A DNA stretch of 6,659 nt from a bacterium (GCA_021806125.1 JAJZYC010000085.1:1-6659); one strand, 5' to 3'. Positions 1 to 6,044 are shown, counted from the stretch's first letter. The notes: generated by a model not told the origin, from the sequence alone. Numbers and translations are program-made.

Positions 1-134
1 CGCCGTTCATTGAACCGCCTTTTTATAATATTTTATTTAATAAATTATGCAATAAATATGCCATTAAAAAGTTCTATAAAAATTAACCGCCGCAAACCGT
101 AAGATGTAGGCGGGAGCAAGAAAATAAATAAATC

Positions 135-162
135 GGATACCTTTAAAGGGATACCTTAAAGG
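135..162. repeat. Tandem 14-bp repeat containing a palindrome; possible operator
   Basis: Two abutting copies begin GGATACCTT and continue TAAAG. Copy 1 is 135-148 and copy 2 is 149-162; they differ by one T. Copy 1 with the next base contains the perfect 10-bp palindrome CCTTTAAAGG (140-149). The repeat lies about 60 bp upstream of the rightward promoter and between possible divergent promoters, where a regulator site would be expected. The operator role is inference; a chance low-complexity repeat is also possible. Confidence 0.35.
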
Positions 163-220
163 GGGAAAAAATTTCCGCAATTATTTAATTTGTGAAAAAA
201 GTCTTAAACGATAAATACTG

Positions 221-250
221 TTGATATTATAGGCTAAATTAATATACAAT
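221..250 (+). promoter_or_regulatory. Sigma-70-like promoter for the DsrE-like/PilZ pair
   Basis: TTGATA (221-226, 5 of 6 matches to TTGACA) and TACAAT (245-250, 5 of 6 matches to TATAAT) are separated by 18 bp. The first base expected to be transcribed, about 7 nt past the -10 box, falls on or next to the A of the ATG at 257. With no Shine-Dalgarno sequence before that ATG, this fits a leaderless transcript. AT-rich DNA yields such matches by chance, so confidence is moderate. Confidence 0.45.
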
Positions 251-256
251 ATCTAT

Positions 257-553
257 ATGAACGTAAAACTCGCCATTATTATTACGAGCGATAAATATGC
301 CGGCTATATTTACGGTTTAATCGAAGCGGCGGCGGAAAGGGGTTGCGCCGTATCGGTTTTTATTATTGATAAAGAATTTATTTCACTTATTAAAAAGTAT
401 AAGCATAACGTGGACAGGGTTTCCGTTTGCGAACATTCCTGCGGCGTTAACGGAGTAATATCGCGTACAGACGATTTTAACTATGCTTCGCAGTTCGAAA
501 ACGCAAAAATGGTAAGCGGGCTCGAAGAAAAAGACAGGATATTATTATTTTAG
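257..553 (+). CDS. DsrE-family small protein (sulfur-relay-like)
   Basis: This 98-residue cytoplasmic protein resembles the DsrE/DsrF-like family, compact alpha/beta proteins, several of which carry sulfur on cysteine as persulfide. Visible signs are the N-terminal beta strand and turn KLAIIITSDKY (4-14), the helix YGLIEAAAERG (19-29), a second strand AVSVFIID (31-38), the cysteine motif VCEHSC (57-62), and a last strand DRILLF ending at the C-terminus, as in the family. Cysteines are at 30, 58 and 62; C58 and C62 are the likely functional pair. The length suits the short members. The ATG at 257 is the only usable start, because an in-frame stop occurs at 230-232. No Shine-Dalgarno precedes it, suggesting leaderless translation. 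The PilZ gene follows after 15 bp, so the two are probably cotranscribed. The substrate cannot be told, and no dsr, tus or rhodanese genes are visible nearby. Confidence 0.78.
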   Translation: MNVKLAIIITSDKYAGYIYGLIEAAAERGCAVSVFIIDKEFISLIKKYKHNVDRVSVCEHSCGVNGVISRTDDFNYASQFENAKMVSGLEEKDRILLF

Positions 554-568
554 GATAAGCCGCCTCAT

Positions 569-1288
569 ATGTTCGATATTAAAAAGCTGAAAGAAAATCC
601 CGATATTAACGTATATTCCAAAAAGCAGGAAATTAACTCCATACTTAAAGGGTTCGCCAACCAGAAAAAACCGGTTATTATTTATCCGGTTCCTTTCAAC
701 GATGAATATACGACGAATATCCTTAAAGTAAAAGACGAATCTATTGCTATAGACTCTATGGTTCCCAAATCCGGCAATTTAAAACTTATAGAATCTTCCT
801 ATATTAAAATAGCATTTAAATTCAGCAACAACGAGCATTTCTTTCTTTCAAAGTTATATAATTATGAAAAAGAAGGAGATTTTTTCGTCTTTGAAATTTA
901 TAAGCCTATAGAAATATTATCTCTAGAAAAAAGAAAGTTTTTCAGGATAGAACCTTCTTTAAACGAACCGGTAAAAATTTCTTTTTTTCTAAATAATAAA
1001 TATTTCGATTCGGTACTGTTCGACCTGTCCGGCGAAGGACTTTCTTTTCTGCTCGATTTCCCCGTAGAAAAACATACTGTTTTAGAGGGCGTAAAGATTA
1101 AATTTCCCGGCGGACTGTCGGAAATTACGGTAAGAATGGAAATCAGGTCTGTAGCCAGACTCGATAATCTTAAATATAAGGTAGGCGCTCAGGCTATTAA
1201 TTTAAAACCCGCCGAACAGGATGTTTTGTTTAAATATATATTCAGAAGACAGCGTGAGATAGTAGCCGCTATGAAAGGGACGGTTTAA
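569..1288 (+). CDS. YcgR-like PilZ-domain c-di-GMP-binding protein
   Basis: This 239-residue protein has an N-terminal YcgR-type domain (about 18-112, mostly beta strands) followed by a PilZ domain (about 118-230). The c-di-GMP-binding signature is complete: RKFFR (R122, R126; RxxxR) and DLSGEG (D152, S154, G157; D/NxSxxG). The C-terminal YIFRRQRE is typical of the family. In enteric bacteria such proteins act as a flagellar brake when c-di-GMP is high, contacting the motor or switch. The neighbouring chemotaxis/flagellar operon supports a motility role here, but the partner is unknown. ATG at 569 is preceded by AGGATAAG (552-559), a modest ribosome binding site that overlaps the upstream stop codon, 15 bp after the DsrE-like gene. 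Its 3' end overlaps the convergent FlhB-like gene by 20 bp, and no terminator lies between them. Confidence 0.9.
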   Translation: MFDIKKLKENPDINVYSKKQEINSILKGFANQKKPVIIYPVPFNDEYTTNILKVKDESIAIDSMVPKSGNLKLIESSYIKIAFKFSNNEHFFLSKLYNYEKEGDFFVFEIYKPIEILSLEKRKFFRIEPSLNEPVKISFFLNNKYFDSVLFDLSGEGLSFLLDFPVEKHTVLEGVKIKFPGGLSEITVRMEIRSVARLDNLKYKVGAQAINLKPAEQDVLFKYIFRRQREIVAAMKGTV

Positions 1289-1559
1289 CGGCTTTTTCGT
1301 TTAATTCGTACAAAAACGCAAAAATATTCGCTATAGCCTTATAAAGTTCGGGCGGAATTTCCTGGTAAATATCCAATCCGTCGAGTATATCGGCAAGCGC
1401 ATTATTTTTAGTTATAGGTATATTTTCTTTTTTTGCGATTTCGATAATTTTTTCGGCAAGCTCTCCTCTGCCTTTGGCCGTAACGACCGGAGCGTTATTT
1501 TTTTTCGGGTCGTACCGCAGGGCTGTCGCCTTGGCTAATTTAAACTTAGACTCTTTCAT
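1269..1559 (-). CDS. Stand-alone FlhB cytoplasmic-domain homologue (FlhB2/EscU-YscU family)
   Basis: This 96-residue protein matches the C-terminal cytoplasmic part of FlhB, the type III flagellar export substrate-specificity switch. It shows ATALRYDP (11-18), APVVTAKGRGELAEKII (23-39) and the hallmark EIPPELYKAIANIFAFLYEL (67-86). It has no membrane domain, and the NPTH autocleavage motif just before this region in full FlhB is absent. The protein therefore corresponds roughly to the fragment left after FlhB cleavage. Similar short homologues (YlqH in Bacillus, FlhB2-type proteins) sit next to FliK-like genes, as here. It probably modulates export or substitutes for FlhB's cytoplasmic part, but its exact role is unknown. 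The start overlaps the end of fliK by 14 bp and has a strong GGAGGG site (1570-1575, 10 nt spacing). It is the last gene of the leftward operon. Confidence 0.88.
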   Translation of the reverse strand: MKESKFKLAKATALRYDPKKNNAPVVTAKGRGELAEKIIEIAKKENIPITKNNALADILDGLDIYQEIPPELYKAIANIFAFLYELNEKAVKPSLS

Positions 1560-2472
1560 TTATTATTTTCCCTCCGGAAAATGTTTCCGCGCCGGGGACG
1601 AAAGTTCCGGTATTTTCCTTAAAAGATATATCCTTAAGGGTTATCCCGTCTTTCGACAGCATTTCTTTAAAGGATAATAGATTTTTATTTATAAGCTCTC
1701 TTGCCGCCGCCGGACATTCCTGAAATTTAACGCTAAGGAATTTATCGGAATAATATGAAAACAGCTTAATGCGGCCCAACCGGTTAAATTCCGTTTCAAG
1801 CATTAACATATATTTTTTCGGAGCGGCGCTTAACGATTTTTTTTTATCGGGGGCGTCTTTTATAAAACGGCCGCGGTCGGAGGTTAAAATAACCGAACCC
1901 GAACCGAGCGCGGTGCCGAAATTAATATGGACAAACAAAAAATTGCCTTTTGCCTCGGCCGTTACGTTTTGTATGGAAGCGCTTAAACCGGACGCCGAAA
2001 GAGATTTAAAAGCGGCTCCAATATCGCCCTCCAAAACGCCCGTAAATGCTTTGCTATATAAATCCAGAGCTTTTTGAATATTAATATTATCCGCCGCATC
2101 GGCTACGACTTTAAATATTATTTCAACGCCGGCGCCGGCGCTTTCGTTTACGGCGCCGCTTTTAACGGCGCTTTCGAGCCTTAGTTTAACCGGAATGCCG
2201 AAGCTCTCGTCAAACGCTTTTCCTAAGGTAAATTCGTCGTAAAGGCTTTCGGGGATAACCGCCGTCAAAAGTTTACCGTTAATATTCAATATTCCGATCG
2301 GAGAGCCCGCTTCGCCCGAGGAAACGCTTATTAAATCGGCCTCGATTATACTTCCCTGTTTTAATATTCCTAAAAGGGAGGATGTTATTTTTTCTTTTAT
2401 AATTCCGGTTATTATATTATCGTTCCTGCTTAAACGGCCCGGTCCGCCAGTCTGCCCAGCTATATAATTCAT
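1546..2472 (-). CDS. FliK-like flagellar hook-length control protein
   Basis: The protein has 308 residues. The C-terminal part (about 219-287) resembles the Flg_hook domain of FliK: LETEFNRLGRIKLFSYYSDK, then SVKF, an alpha-helical stretch and DGITLKDISF. In FliK this domain signals to FlhB to switch export from hook to filament substrates. The N-terminal two thirds (for example QGSIIEADLISV and LLTAVIPESL) is less conserved and probably corresponds to the variable ruler/secretion part. The protein is shorter than many FliK proteins and resembles the YlqG type that pairs with a short FlhB homologue. That pairing holds here, since the next gene overlaps its end. The start ATG (2472-2470) overlaps the TGA of the upstream small protein as ATGA, with no good Shine-Dalgarno, so translation is probably coupled. 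Whether it is the main FliK or a paralogue cannot be told from this window. Confidence 0.75.
   Translation of the reverse strand: MNYIAGQTGGPGRLSRNDNIITGIIKEKITSSLLGILKQGSIIEADLISVSSGEAGSPIGILNINGKLLTAVIPESLYDEFTLGKAFDESFGIPVKLRLESAVKSGAVNESAGAGVEIIFKVVADAADNINIQKALDLYSKAFTGVLEGDIGAAFKSLSASGLSASIQNVTAEAKGNFLFVHINFGTALGSGSVILTSDRGRFIKDAPDKKKSLSAAPKKYMLMLETEFNRLGRIKLFSYYSDKFLSVKFQECPAAARELINKNLLSFKEMLSKDGITLKDISFKENTGTFVPGAETFSGGKIINERV
1570..1575 (-). promoter_or_regulatory. Ribosome binding site of the FlhB-like gene
   Basis: GGAGGG on the minus strand lies 10 nt before the ATG at 1559. It sits inside the coding end of fliK, so the two genes are read from one message and the start at 1559 is well supported. 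Confidence 0.7.
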
Positions 2473-2759
2473 ACGACTAAATCTACATGGGGGTTATTTC
2501 CGCCTGCTCCTTCCTCAGCCTCTTTTCTCTCTTCTTCTTTCTCCTTTTCTTCTTCTTTGCGGTTTTTGTTTTTATCGTTAACGGGCTCGAGTACTTCGCT
2601 TAATTCGACCACCGTATTTAAAGCGGCTTCATCGGTATTTGCCATTTCTTTCTGAATTATATTGTTTGAATTTACTGCTAAAACATGGGAGGATGCGGCT
2701 ATCTTTTCTACGGAAGGCAGATTTGTAATAATTTGTTGAAGCTCTACTGTATCTATCAT
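2469..2759 (-). CDS. Small Lys/Glu-rich protein of unknown function
   Basis: This 96-residue protein has no domain I can name. Residues 1-60 are mildly amphipathic and look helical (VELQQIITNLPSVEKIAASS near the start). Residues 62-83 are an almost unbroken Lys/Glu/Arg run, probably a long charged helix. After a Gly/Asn hinge the protein ends PHVDLVV. Small proteins with a charged helix and a terminal hydrophobic/ID-type tail are, from memory, found near chemotaxis and flagellar genes in other bacteria, but this is a weak recollection. It lies 10 bp after the tailed CheW-like gene and overlaps fliK by 4 bp (ATGA). That position argues for a real gene translated from the same message. No clear Shine-Dalgarno is seen before the ATG at 2759. 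There is no signal peptide or membrane segment. Confidence 0.7.
   Translation of the reverse strand: MIDTVELQQIITNLPSVEKIAASSHVLAVNSNNIIQKEMANTDEAALNTVVELSEVLEPVNDKNKNRKEEEKEKEEERKEAEEGAGGNNPHVDLVV
2519..2558. repeat. 40-bp homopyrimidine/homopurine tract inside the small-protein gene
   Basis: The plus strand is only C and T from 2519 to 2558, so the message is purine-only and encodes the Lys/Glu/Arg run of the small protein. Such low-complexity tracts can mutate by slippage, but the reading frame is intact. Confidence 0.6.
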
Positions 2760-2769
2760 AACGATAGCG

Positions 2770-3513
2770 TTAAGACGTTAAATATTTAAAAATGCTTTCT
2801 ATGTCTACAACCGAATAAAACTTTCCTTCAGCGTCTTCAAATACGTCAGATGTTATGTTGTTCGTGTTTTTAAATTTAAACGACGAAGAAGCGATAAGAT
2901 TTTTATTTTTAACTCCGGTTATATTTTTTATTTCGCTTACAGACAATCCGAAAAATTTATTTTCGTAAATACAGATTATTGTATATTTTAACAAAGCTTT
3001 AATATCCATAACTCCGTTTACTACCGCGGAAAAATCGTATATTGGGACGATTCTGTTTCTGTACGATATCACCCCTAGATGCCCGGTTTTTCTGGAAAAA
3101 ATATTAACCGGAGTCTTGTATTTTATTATTTCGTTTATATTTAAAGCCGGCATGGCATAAAAAGAATTTTTAGATACGAATGTAAAATATGAAACTTCCT
3201 TTTCCAAATCTATTTTAGGCTTGAACGAAGAATCGGGCGAAACTTCCGGAACGGCTTTGCTGACAGAAGACGCGATATGTATATCGAAAACTTTGTCTGG
3301 GGTTCGGGCAGGAAAAGCGGAAGAAGGGGAAACTGCGTTTAATCCGGTTTCCGGGGTCAGCAATTTATCGACCGGATAAGACAGTATCTGTGCCTGCCGT
3401 CCCGTTTCCGCCGTATTTTTTTTGTCAAGCAAATCATCTATCCACGGCGTTACTATATCCGAACCGACCGCCTTAAAGCCTTTTAAATCGTATAAATTGA
3501 AAGCGTTATTCAT
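2770..3513 (-). CDS. CheW-domain protein with long N-terminal tail (ParP-like)
   Basis: The 247-residue protein has a C-terminal CheW-like domain (about 107-247): VSYFTFVSKNSFYAMPA opens the fold, GVISYRNRIVPIYDF (147-161) matches the CheW GVIxxRxxxxPIxD motif, and TIICIYENKFFGLSV and FYSVVDIESIF complete it. In front is a tail of about 106 residues. Its first 30 or so (with TPWIDDLLDKK at 22-32) look conserved or helical, and the rest (47-100) is proline/serine-rich and probably unstructured. Tail plus CheW-like domain, encoded directly after a ParA ATPase and near cheA-cheB-cheW, is the arrangement of ParP. In Vibrio, ParP's CheW-like AIF domain joins the array and its tail binds the ATPase ParC. 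I infer that role; an ordinary extra CheW adaptor or a CheV without a receiver are alternatives. Its ATG overlaps the ATPase stop as ATGA. Confidence 0.82.
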   Translation of the reverse strand: MNNAFNLYDLKGFKAVGSDIVTPWIDDLLDKKNTAETGRQAQILSYPVDKLLTPETGLNAVSPSSAFPARTPDKVFDIHIASSVSKAVPEVSPDSSFKPKIDLEKEVSYFTFVSKNSFYAMPALNINEIIKYKTPVNIFSRKTGHLGVISYRNRIVPIYDFSAVVNGVMDIKALLKYTIICIYENKFFGLSVSEIKNITGVKNKNLIASSSFKFKNTNNITSDVFEDAEGKFYSVVDIESIFKYLTS

Positions 3514-4337
3514 CTTTTGCCCTCCTCCTTCTGTTTGCCCCCGCCGTTATTATTAAAATTAAAATCGTCTATTATTTCCCTTGCGACGCTAATATAATCA
3601 AGCGCCCCTCTCGAATGAACGTCTATGTATGTCAGCGGCTTTCTGAGCATGCTTGCGTCTCTGAATCTGGTATCTATATTAATTATACTATTAAAATGCA
3701 TATCTTTATACTTATTTTTAAAATAATCCAGCGATTTAAGCGAAGAGTTGGTCCTCCTGTCGAACATCGTAATTAAAAGCCTGTACGTGCATCTAGAATC
3801 CAGCGCTTTTTCTATTTTATCTATAGTGGAAAGCAGAAGTTCGACCCCCCTTACCGATAAAAAATCCGACATTACCGGAATTATTATTTCGTCGCTTGCC
3901 GCAACGGCGCTTATAAGAAGAACGCTTAGCGCGGGCGAAGAATCTATTATAATATAGTCGTAATTATCGTAAAAAAACTTTAATTTCTCTTTGAGTTTTA
4001 ATCCGCCGCCTTTTGAATTGGACAGTTCGGCTTCTATTCTGGCAAGATTGATGTTAGAGGGTATAAGGTCTATACAGCCGCCGTTTTTAAGCCTGTATTT
4101 ATTAATTACGGCTTCATCGGGATTTAACGAATCGGATACTATTAAATTAGCTACGGAATATTCCAATTTTTCCGGTTCGACGGCGAGATGATTAGTAAGG
4201 CTTGCCTGAGGGTCGAGATCAACCAGCAGAACCCTGTAGCCGAAAATAGACAGGGAACTTCCCAGGGTAATAGCGGTCGTTGTTTTTCCTACGCCGCCTT
4301 TCTGGTTTGCCGTCGCAAAAATATACGGAGTTTTCAT
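3510..4337 (-). CDS. ParA/Soj-type ATPase in chemotaxis operon (ParC-like)
   Basis: The 275-residue protein is a full-length ParA-family P-loop ATPase. It carries the deviant Walker A KGGVGKTT (13-20), the A' motif VLLVDLDPQASLT (36-48; D40, D42) and Walker B YIIIDSSPAL (128-137; D132). It lacks the N-terminal helix-turn-helix extension of plasmid ParA, and DLDPQA marks it as Soj-type, not MinD/FlhG-type. ParA dimers bind ATP and surfaces such as DNA or pole factors to position cargo. No parB or obvious parS lies nearby. Instead it sits 22 bp after cheW and overlaps a CheW-domain gene by 4 bp. That context matches ParC, which places chemotaxis arrays at the pole in Vibrio, and recalls PpfA of Rhodobacter, which positions cytoplasmic chemoreceptor clusters. 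The role is therefore inferred as array positioning. The tail after about residue 262 (NNNGGGKQKEEGKR) is probably disordered. No good Shine-Dalgarno precedes the ATG. Confidence 0.9.
   Translation of the reverse strand: MKTPYIFATANQKGGVGKTTTAITLGSSLSIFGYRVLLVDLDPQASLTNHLAVEPEKLEYSVANLIVSDSLNPDEAVINKYRLKNGGCIDLIPSNINLARIEAELSNSKGGGLKLKEKLKFFYDNYDYIIIDSSPALSVLLISAVAASDEIIIPVMSDFLSVRGVELLLSTIDKIEKALDSRCTYRLLITMFDRRTNSSLKSLDYFKNKYKDMHFNSIINIDTRFRDASMLRKPLTYIDVHSRGALDYISVAREIIDDFNFNNNGGGKQKEEGKR
3521..3528 (-). promoter_or_regulatory. Strong ribosome binding site of the ParP-like gene
   Basis: GGAGGAGG on the minus strand, preceded by AA, lies 7 nt before the ATG at 3513. It is inside the last codons of the ATPase gene, where it also encodes part of the EEGKR tail. 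It fixes the start and suggests the CheW-like protein is made at a high level relative to the ATPase, whose own start lacks a clear site. Confidence 0.75.
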
Positions 4338-4359
4338 AATGGCTATAAAAGCTCATAAA

Positions 4360-4884
4360 TCATTTTATCATACCTTCTATAAGTTTATGCTCGCCCGTGG
4401 TAAATATCTTGTCTATATCAAGAAGTATTATAAGCCTTTCGTCCAATTTGCCGACTCCTTTTATGTAGTCGGAGTCTAAACCGGCGATTAAAGGAGGCGG
4501 AGGCTGAATAGTCGAAGAATTAATCCTTAGCACTTCGGAAACGCTGTCAACTATAAGCCCTATAGTCTTGCTCATAATGTTTACTACTATAATCCTCGTT
4601 TCTTTCGTCGCTTCCTTTATGTTTAGATGGAATTTCTTCCTTATATCTACTATAGGAATAACCCTGCCCCTCAGATTAATTACTCCTTCGACGAAATCCG
4701 GAGCTTTAGGGACTTTCGTTATTTCGACTATCCTGTTTATCTCTTGCACCTTTAAAATATCTAAGGCGAACTCCTCGTTGCCCAGCTTGAAAGTTACGAG
4801 CTGGACTATTTCGTCGATTTTGGAACCTGCTTCGGCGCCCGCCGGGCCGCTTTTTCTATTTTCGGTTTCCTTATTAATTTCCAT
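4360..4884 (-). CDS. CheW chemotaxis coupling protein
   Basis: The 174-residue protein is a single CheW domain (about 25-170) after a polar N-terminal leader of about 24 residues. Key segments are QLVTFKLGNEEFALDILKVQ (28-47), VPKAPDFVEGVINLRGR (58-74) with the conserved Arg of NLRG at 72, VIPIVDIRKKF (75-85), and the C-terminal IKGVGKLDERLIILLDIDKIF. CheW couples membrane receptors to CheA in the signalling array by binding both. ATG at 4884 has an ideal GGAGG (4891-4895, 6 nt spacing). The gene follows cheB by 44 bp and precedes the ATPase by 22 bp, so it is in the same operon. This is the canonical coupling protein here; the second CheW-like protein downstream is the divergent one. Confidence 0.96.
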   Translation of the reverse strand: MEINKETENRKSGPAGAEAGSKIDEIVQLVTFKLGNEEFALDILKVQEINRIVEITKVPKAPDFVEGVINLRGRVIPIVDIRKKFHLNIKEATKETRIIVVNIMSKTIGLIVDSVSEVLRINSSTIQPPPPLIAGLDSDYIKGVGKLDERLIILLDIDKIFTTGEHKLIEGMIK

Positions 4885-4928
4885 AGATTTCCTCCAAAGG
4901 TTATATTTTTATAAAAAATTAAAATAAA

Positions 4929-5999
4929 TCAGCATACGGTTTCTCTTATTATTTCGTCGCCGATTTTATATATAGGCAGAATCATATCGGCTATGCCCGC
5001 ATCTACCACCGCCTTCGGCATACCGTAAACGACGCATGTCGCTTCGTCCTGAGCAATCGTTTTCCCTCCGGTTTCTTTAATTTTTTTCATTCCCATAAGG
5101 CCGTCGGAACCCATACCGGTCAATATGACTCCGAGGGCTTTCCCCGGATATCCTTTTGCGACCGATTCCATCATAACGGAAACGGACGGCCTGTTTATAA
5201 GGTCTTCCGGTTCCGTCGAAAGAGAAATTACGAAACCTTCCCTTGTTTCCTTTACGATGCTGAGATGCTTGTCCCCCGGCGATAAATAAGCTGTTCCGGG
5301 TTTTATTATTTCTCCCCCGGCGGCTTCTATAACCTTAATGTGCGATATAGAGGACAATCTTTCGGCAAAAGAACCGGTAAAGGCTTTAGGCATATGCTGA
5401 ACGATAATAATAGGCACCGGGAAATTTTGCGGAAGTTTAGGTATAACGTCCTGAAGAGCTTTCGGTCCGCCCGTGGAAGAACCTATGGCGACTATATCTA
5501 TTTTGTTATTTTTAACGGCCGTTCCGTTTTCTTTAAACGGCATTGCTTTAGAAACTCCCCCAGTTTGTTCGTTTAAACGCGGTTTAAAAAAATATTTTTT
5601 TGCGGTAATAGCCTTGATTTTTGAAATCAAATCGTCCTTTATTTTCAAGATGTTAAGGGATACGTTGGAAAGATTTTTCGGAATATAATCCGCCGCTCCT
5701 AAGTCTAGAGCGTCTAATGTTTCTTTGGCTCCCTCCTCGGTAAGGGAACTAAGCATTATTATCGGAATAGGAAATTTTTCCATAATGATTTTAAGGGCGG
5801 TAAGTCCGTCCATAACCGGCATCTCTATGTCCATAGTCGCTATGTCCGGTTTCAGGTCCTGAATCTGTCGTATAGCGTCCTGTCCGTCTTTTGCCGTCCC
5901 GACTACTTTGATATCGCTTTCCCCATCTACGAGAGAGCTGATAGCCCTCCTCATAAAAGGAGAATCATCTACAATTAAAAGCCTGATAGGTTCCGCCAT
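4929..5999 (-). CDS. CheB receptor methylesterase/deamidase response regulator
   Basis: The 356-residue protein is CheB of normal length. A receiver domain (about 5-120) has acidic pair D11-D12, phosphorylation site D57 (TMDIEMPVMDG), S84 and K108. A linker (about 130-165) joins it to the methylesterase domain (about 168-352). The catalytic triad is visible: S175 in GSSTGG, H202 in QHMP and D299 in GMGSDG. Phosphorylated by CheA, CheB removes methyl groups from (and deamidates) receptor glutamates in the cytoplasm to give adaptation. The C-terminus lacks an NWETF-like receptor tether. ATG at 5999 is preceded by AAGGGG (6011-6016) about 11 nt away. Unlike the rest of the operon, it is separated from cheA by 272 bp, and it may have its own promoter. 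Confidence 0.97.
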   Translation of the reverse strand: MAEPIRLLIVDDSPFMRRAISSLVDGESDIKVVGTAKDGQDAIRQIQDLKPDIATMDIEMPVMDGLTALKIIMEKFPIPIIMLSSLTEEGAKETLDALDLGAADYIPKNLSNVSLNILKIKDDLISKIKAITAKKYFFKPRLNEQTGGVSKAMPFKENGTAVKNNKIDIVAIGSSTGGPKALQDVIPKLPQNFPVPIIIVQHMPKAFTGSFAERLSSISHIKVIEAAGGEIIKPGTAYLSPGDKHLSIVKETREGFVISLSTEPEDLINRPSVSVMMESVAKGYPGKALGVILTGMGSDGLMGMKKIKETGGKTIAQDEATCVVYGMPKAVVDAGIADMILPIYKIGDEIIRETVC

Positions 6000-6044
6000 A
6001 AAATTTTAATCCCCTTTTCGTTATAACGCTATATGCCGCAATAT

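Larger units (their letters stand above)
1..256. other. Intergenic region with possible divergent promoters
   Basis: No convincing complete gene lies here. On the minus strand an ATG at 10-8 opens a reading frame that leaves the window after three codons. It is preceded by an SD-like AAGGCGG (15-21), a possible -10 TATTAT (25-30) and a possible -35 TTGCAT (47-52), 16 bp apart. The SD would sit almost on the expected transcript start, so this leftward gene is only a possibility. Other contents are a CCGCC/GGCGG pair (87-91 with 109-113) that could form a short hairpin, a tandem repeat at 135-162, and the rightward promoter described separately. The rest is AT-rich with no recognisable RNA gene. 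Confidence 0.4.

Noticed and set aside
87..120. GEMM-type c-di-GMP riboswitch suggested by GCAAACC and GGGAGCAAG before a PilZ gene
   Set aside because: The region is too short, lacks the second GACGCAAAGCC segment and the tetraloop-receptor layout, and the likely promoter (221-250) lies downstream of it.
1769..2077. Plus-strand open frame opposite fliK
   Set aside because: It is a shadow frame with no family resemblance; the minus-strand frame has the FliK C-terminal domain and coupled neighbours.
2127..2177. GC-rich short repeats (GGCGCC and two copies of CGGCGCTTTCG) within fliK
   Set aside because: They encode similar ESA/GAG peptide stretches in the variable part of FliK, with the frame intact; ordinary low-complexity coding sequence.
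3510..4337. Chromosome or plasmid partition ParA, or FlhG/MinD flagellar-number ATPase
   Set aside because: There is no parB neighbour, no parS-like palindrome and no N-terminal HTH. DLDPQA and overall layout are Soj-type rather than MinD/FlhG, and the context is chemotaxis.
4568..4927. Plus-strand open frame of 119 codons opposite cheW
   Set aside because: It is a shadow of the strongly supported cheW gene, with no ribosome binding site or recognisable protein.
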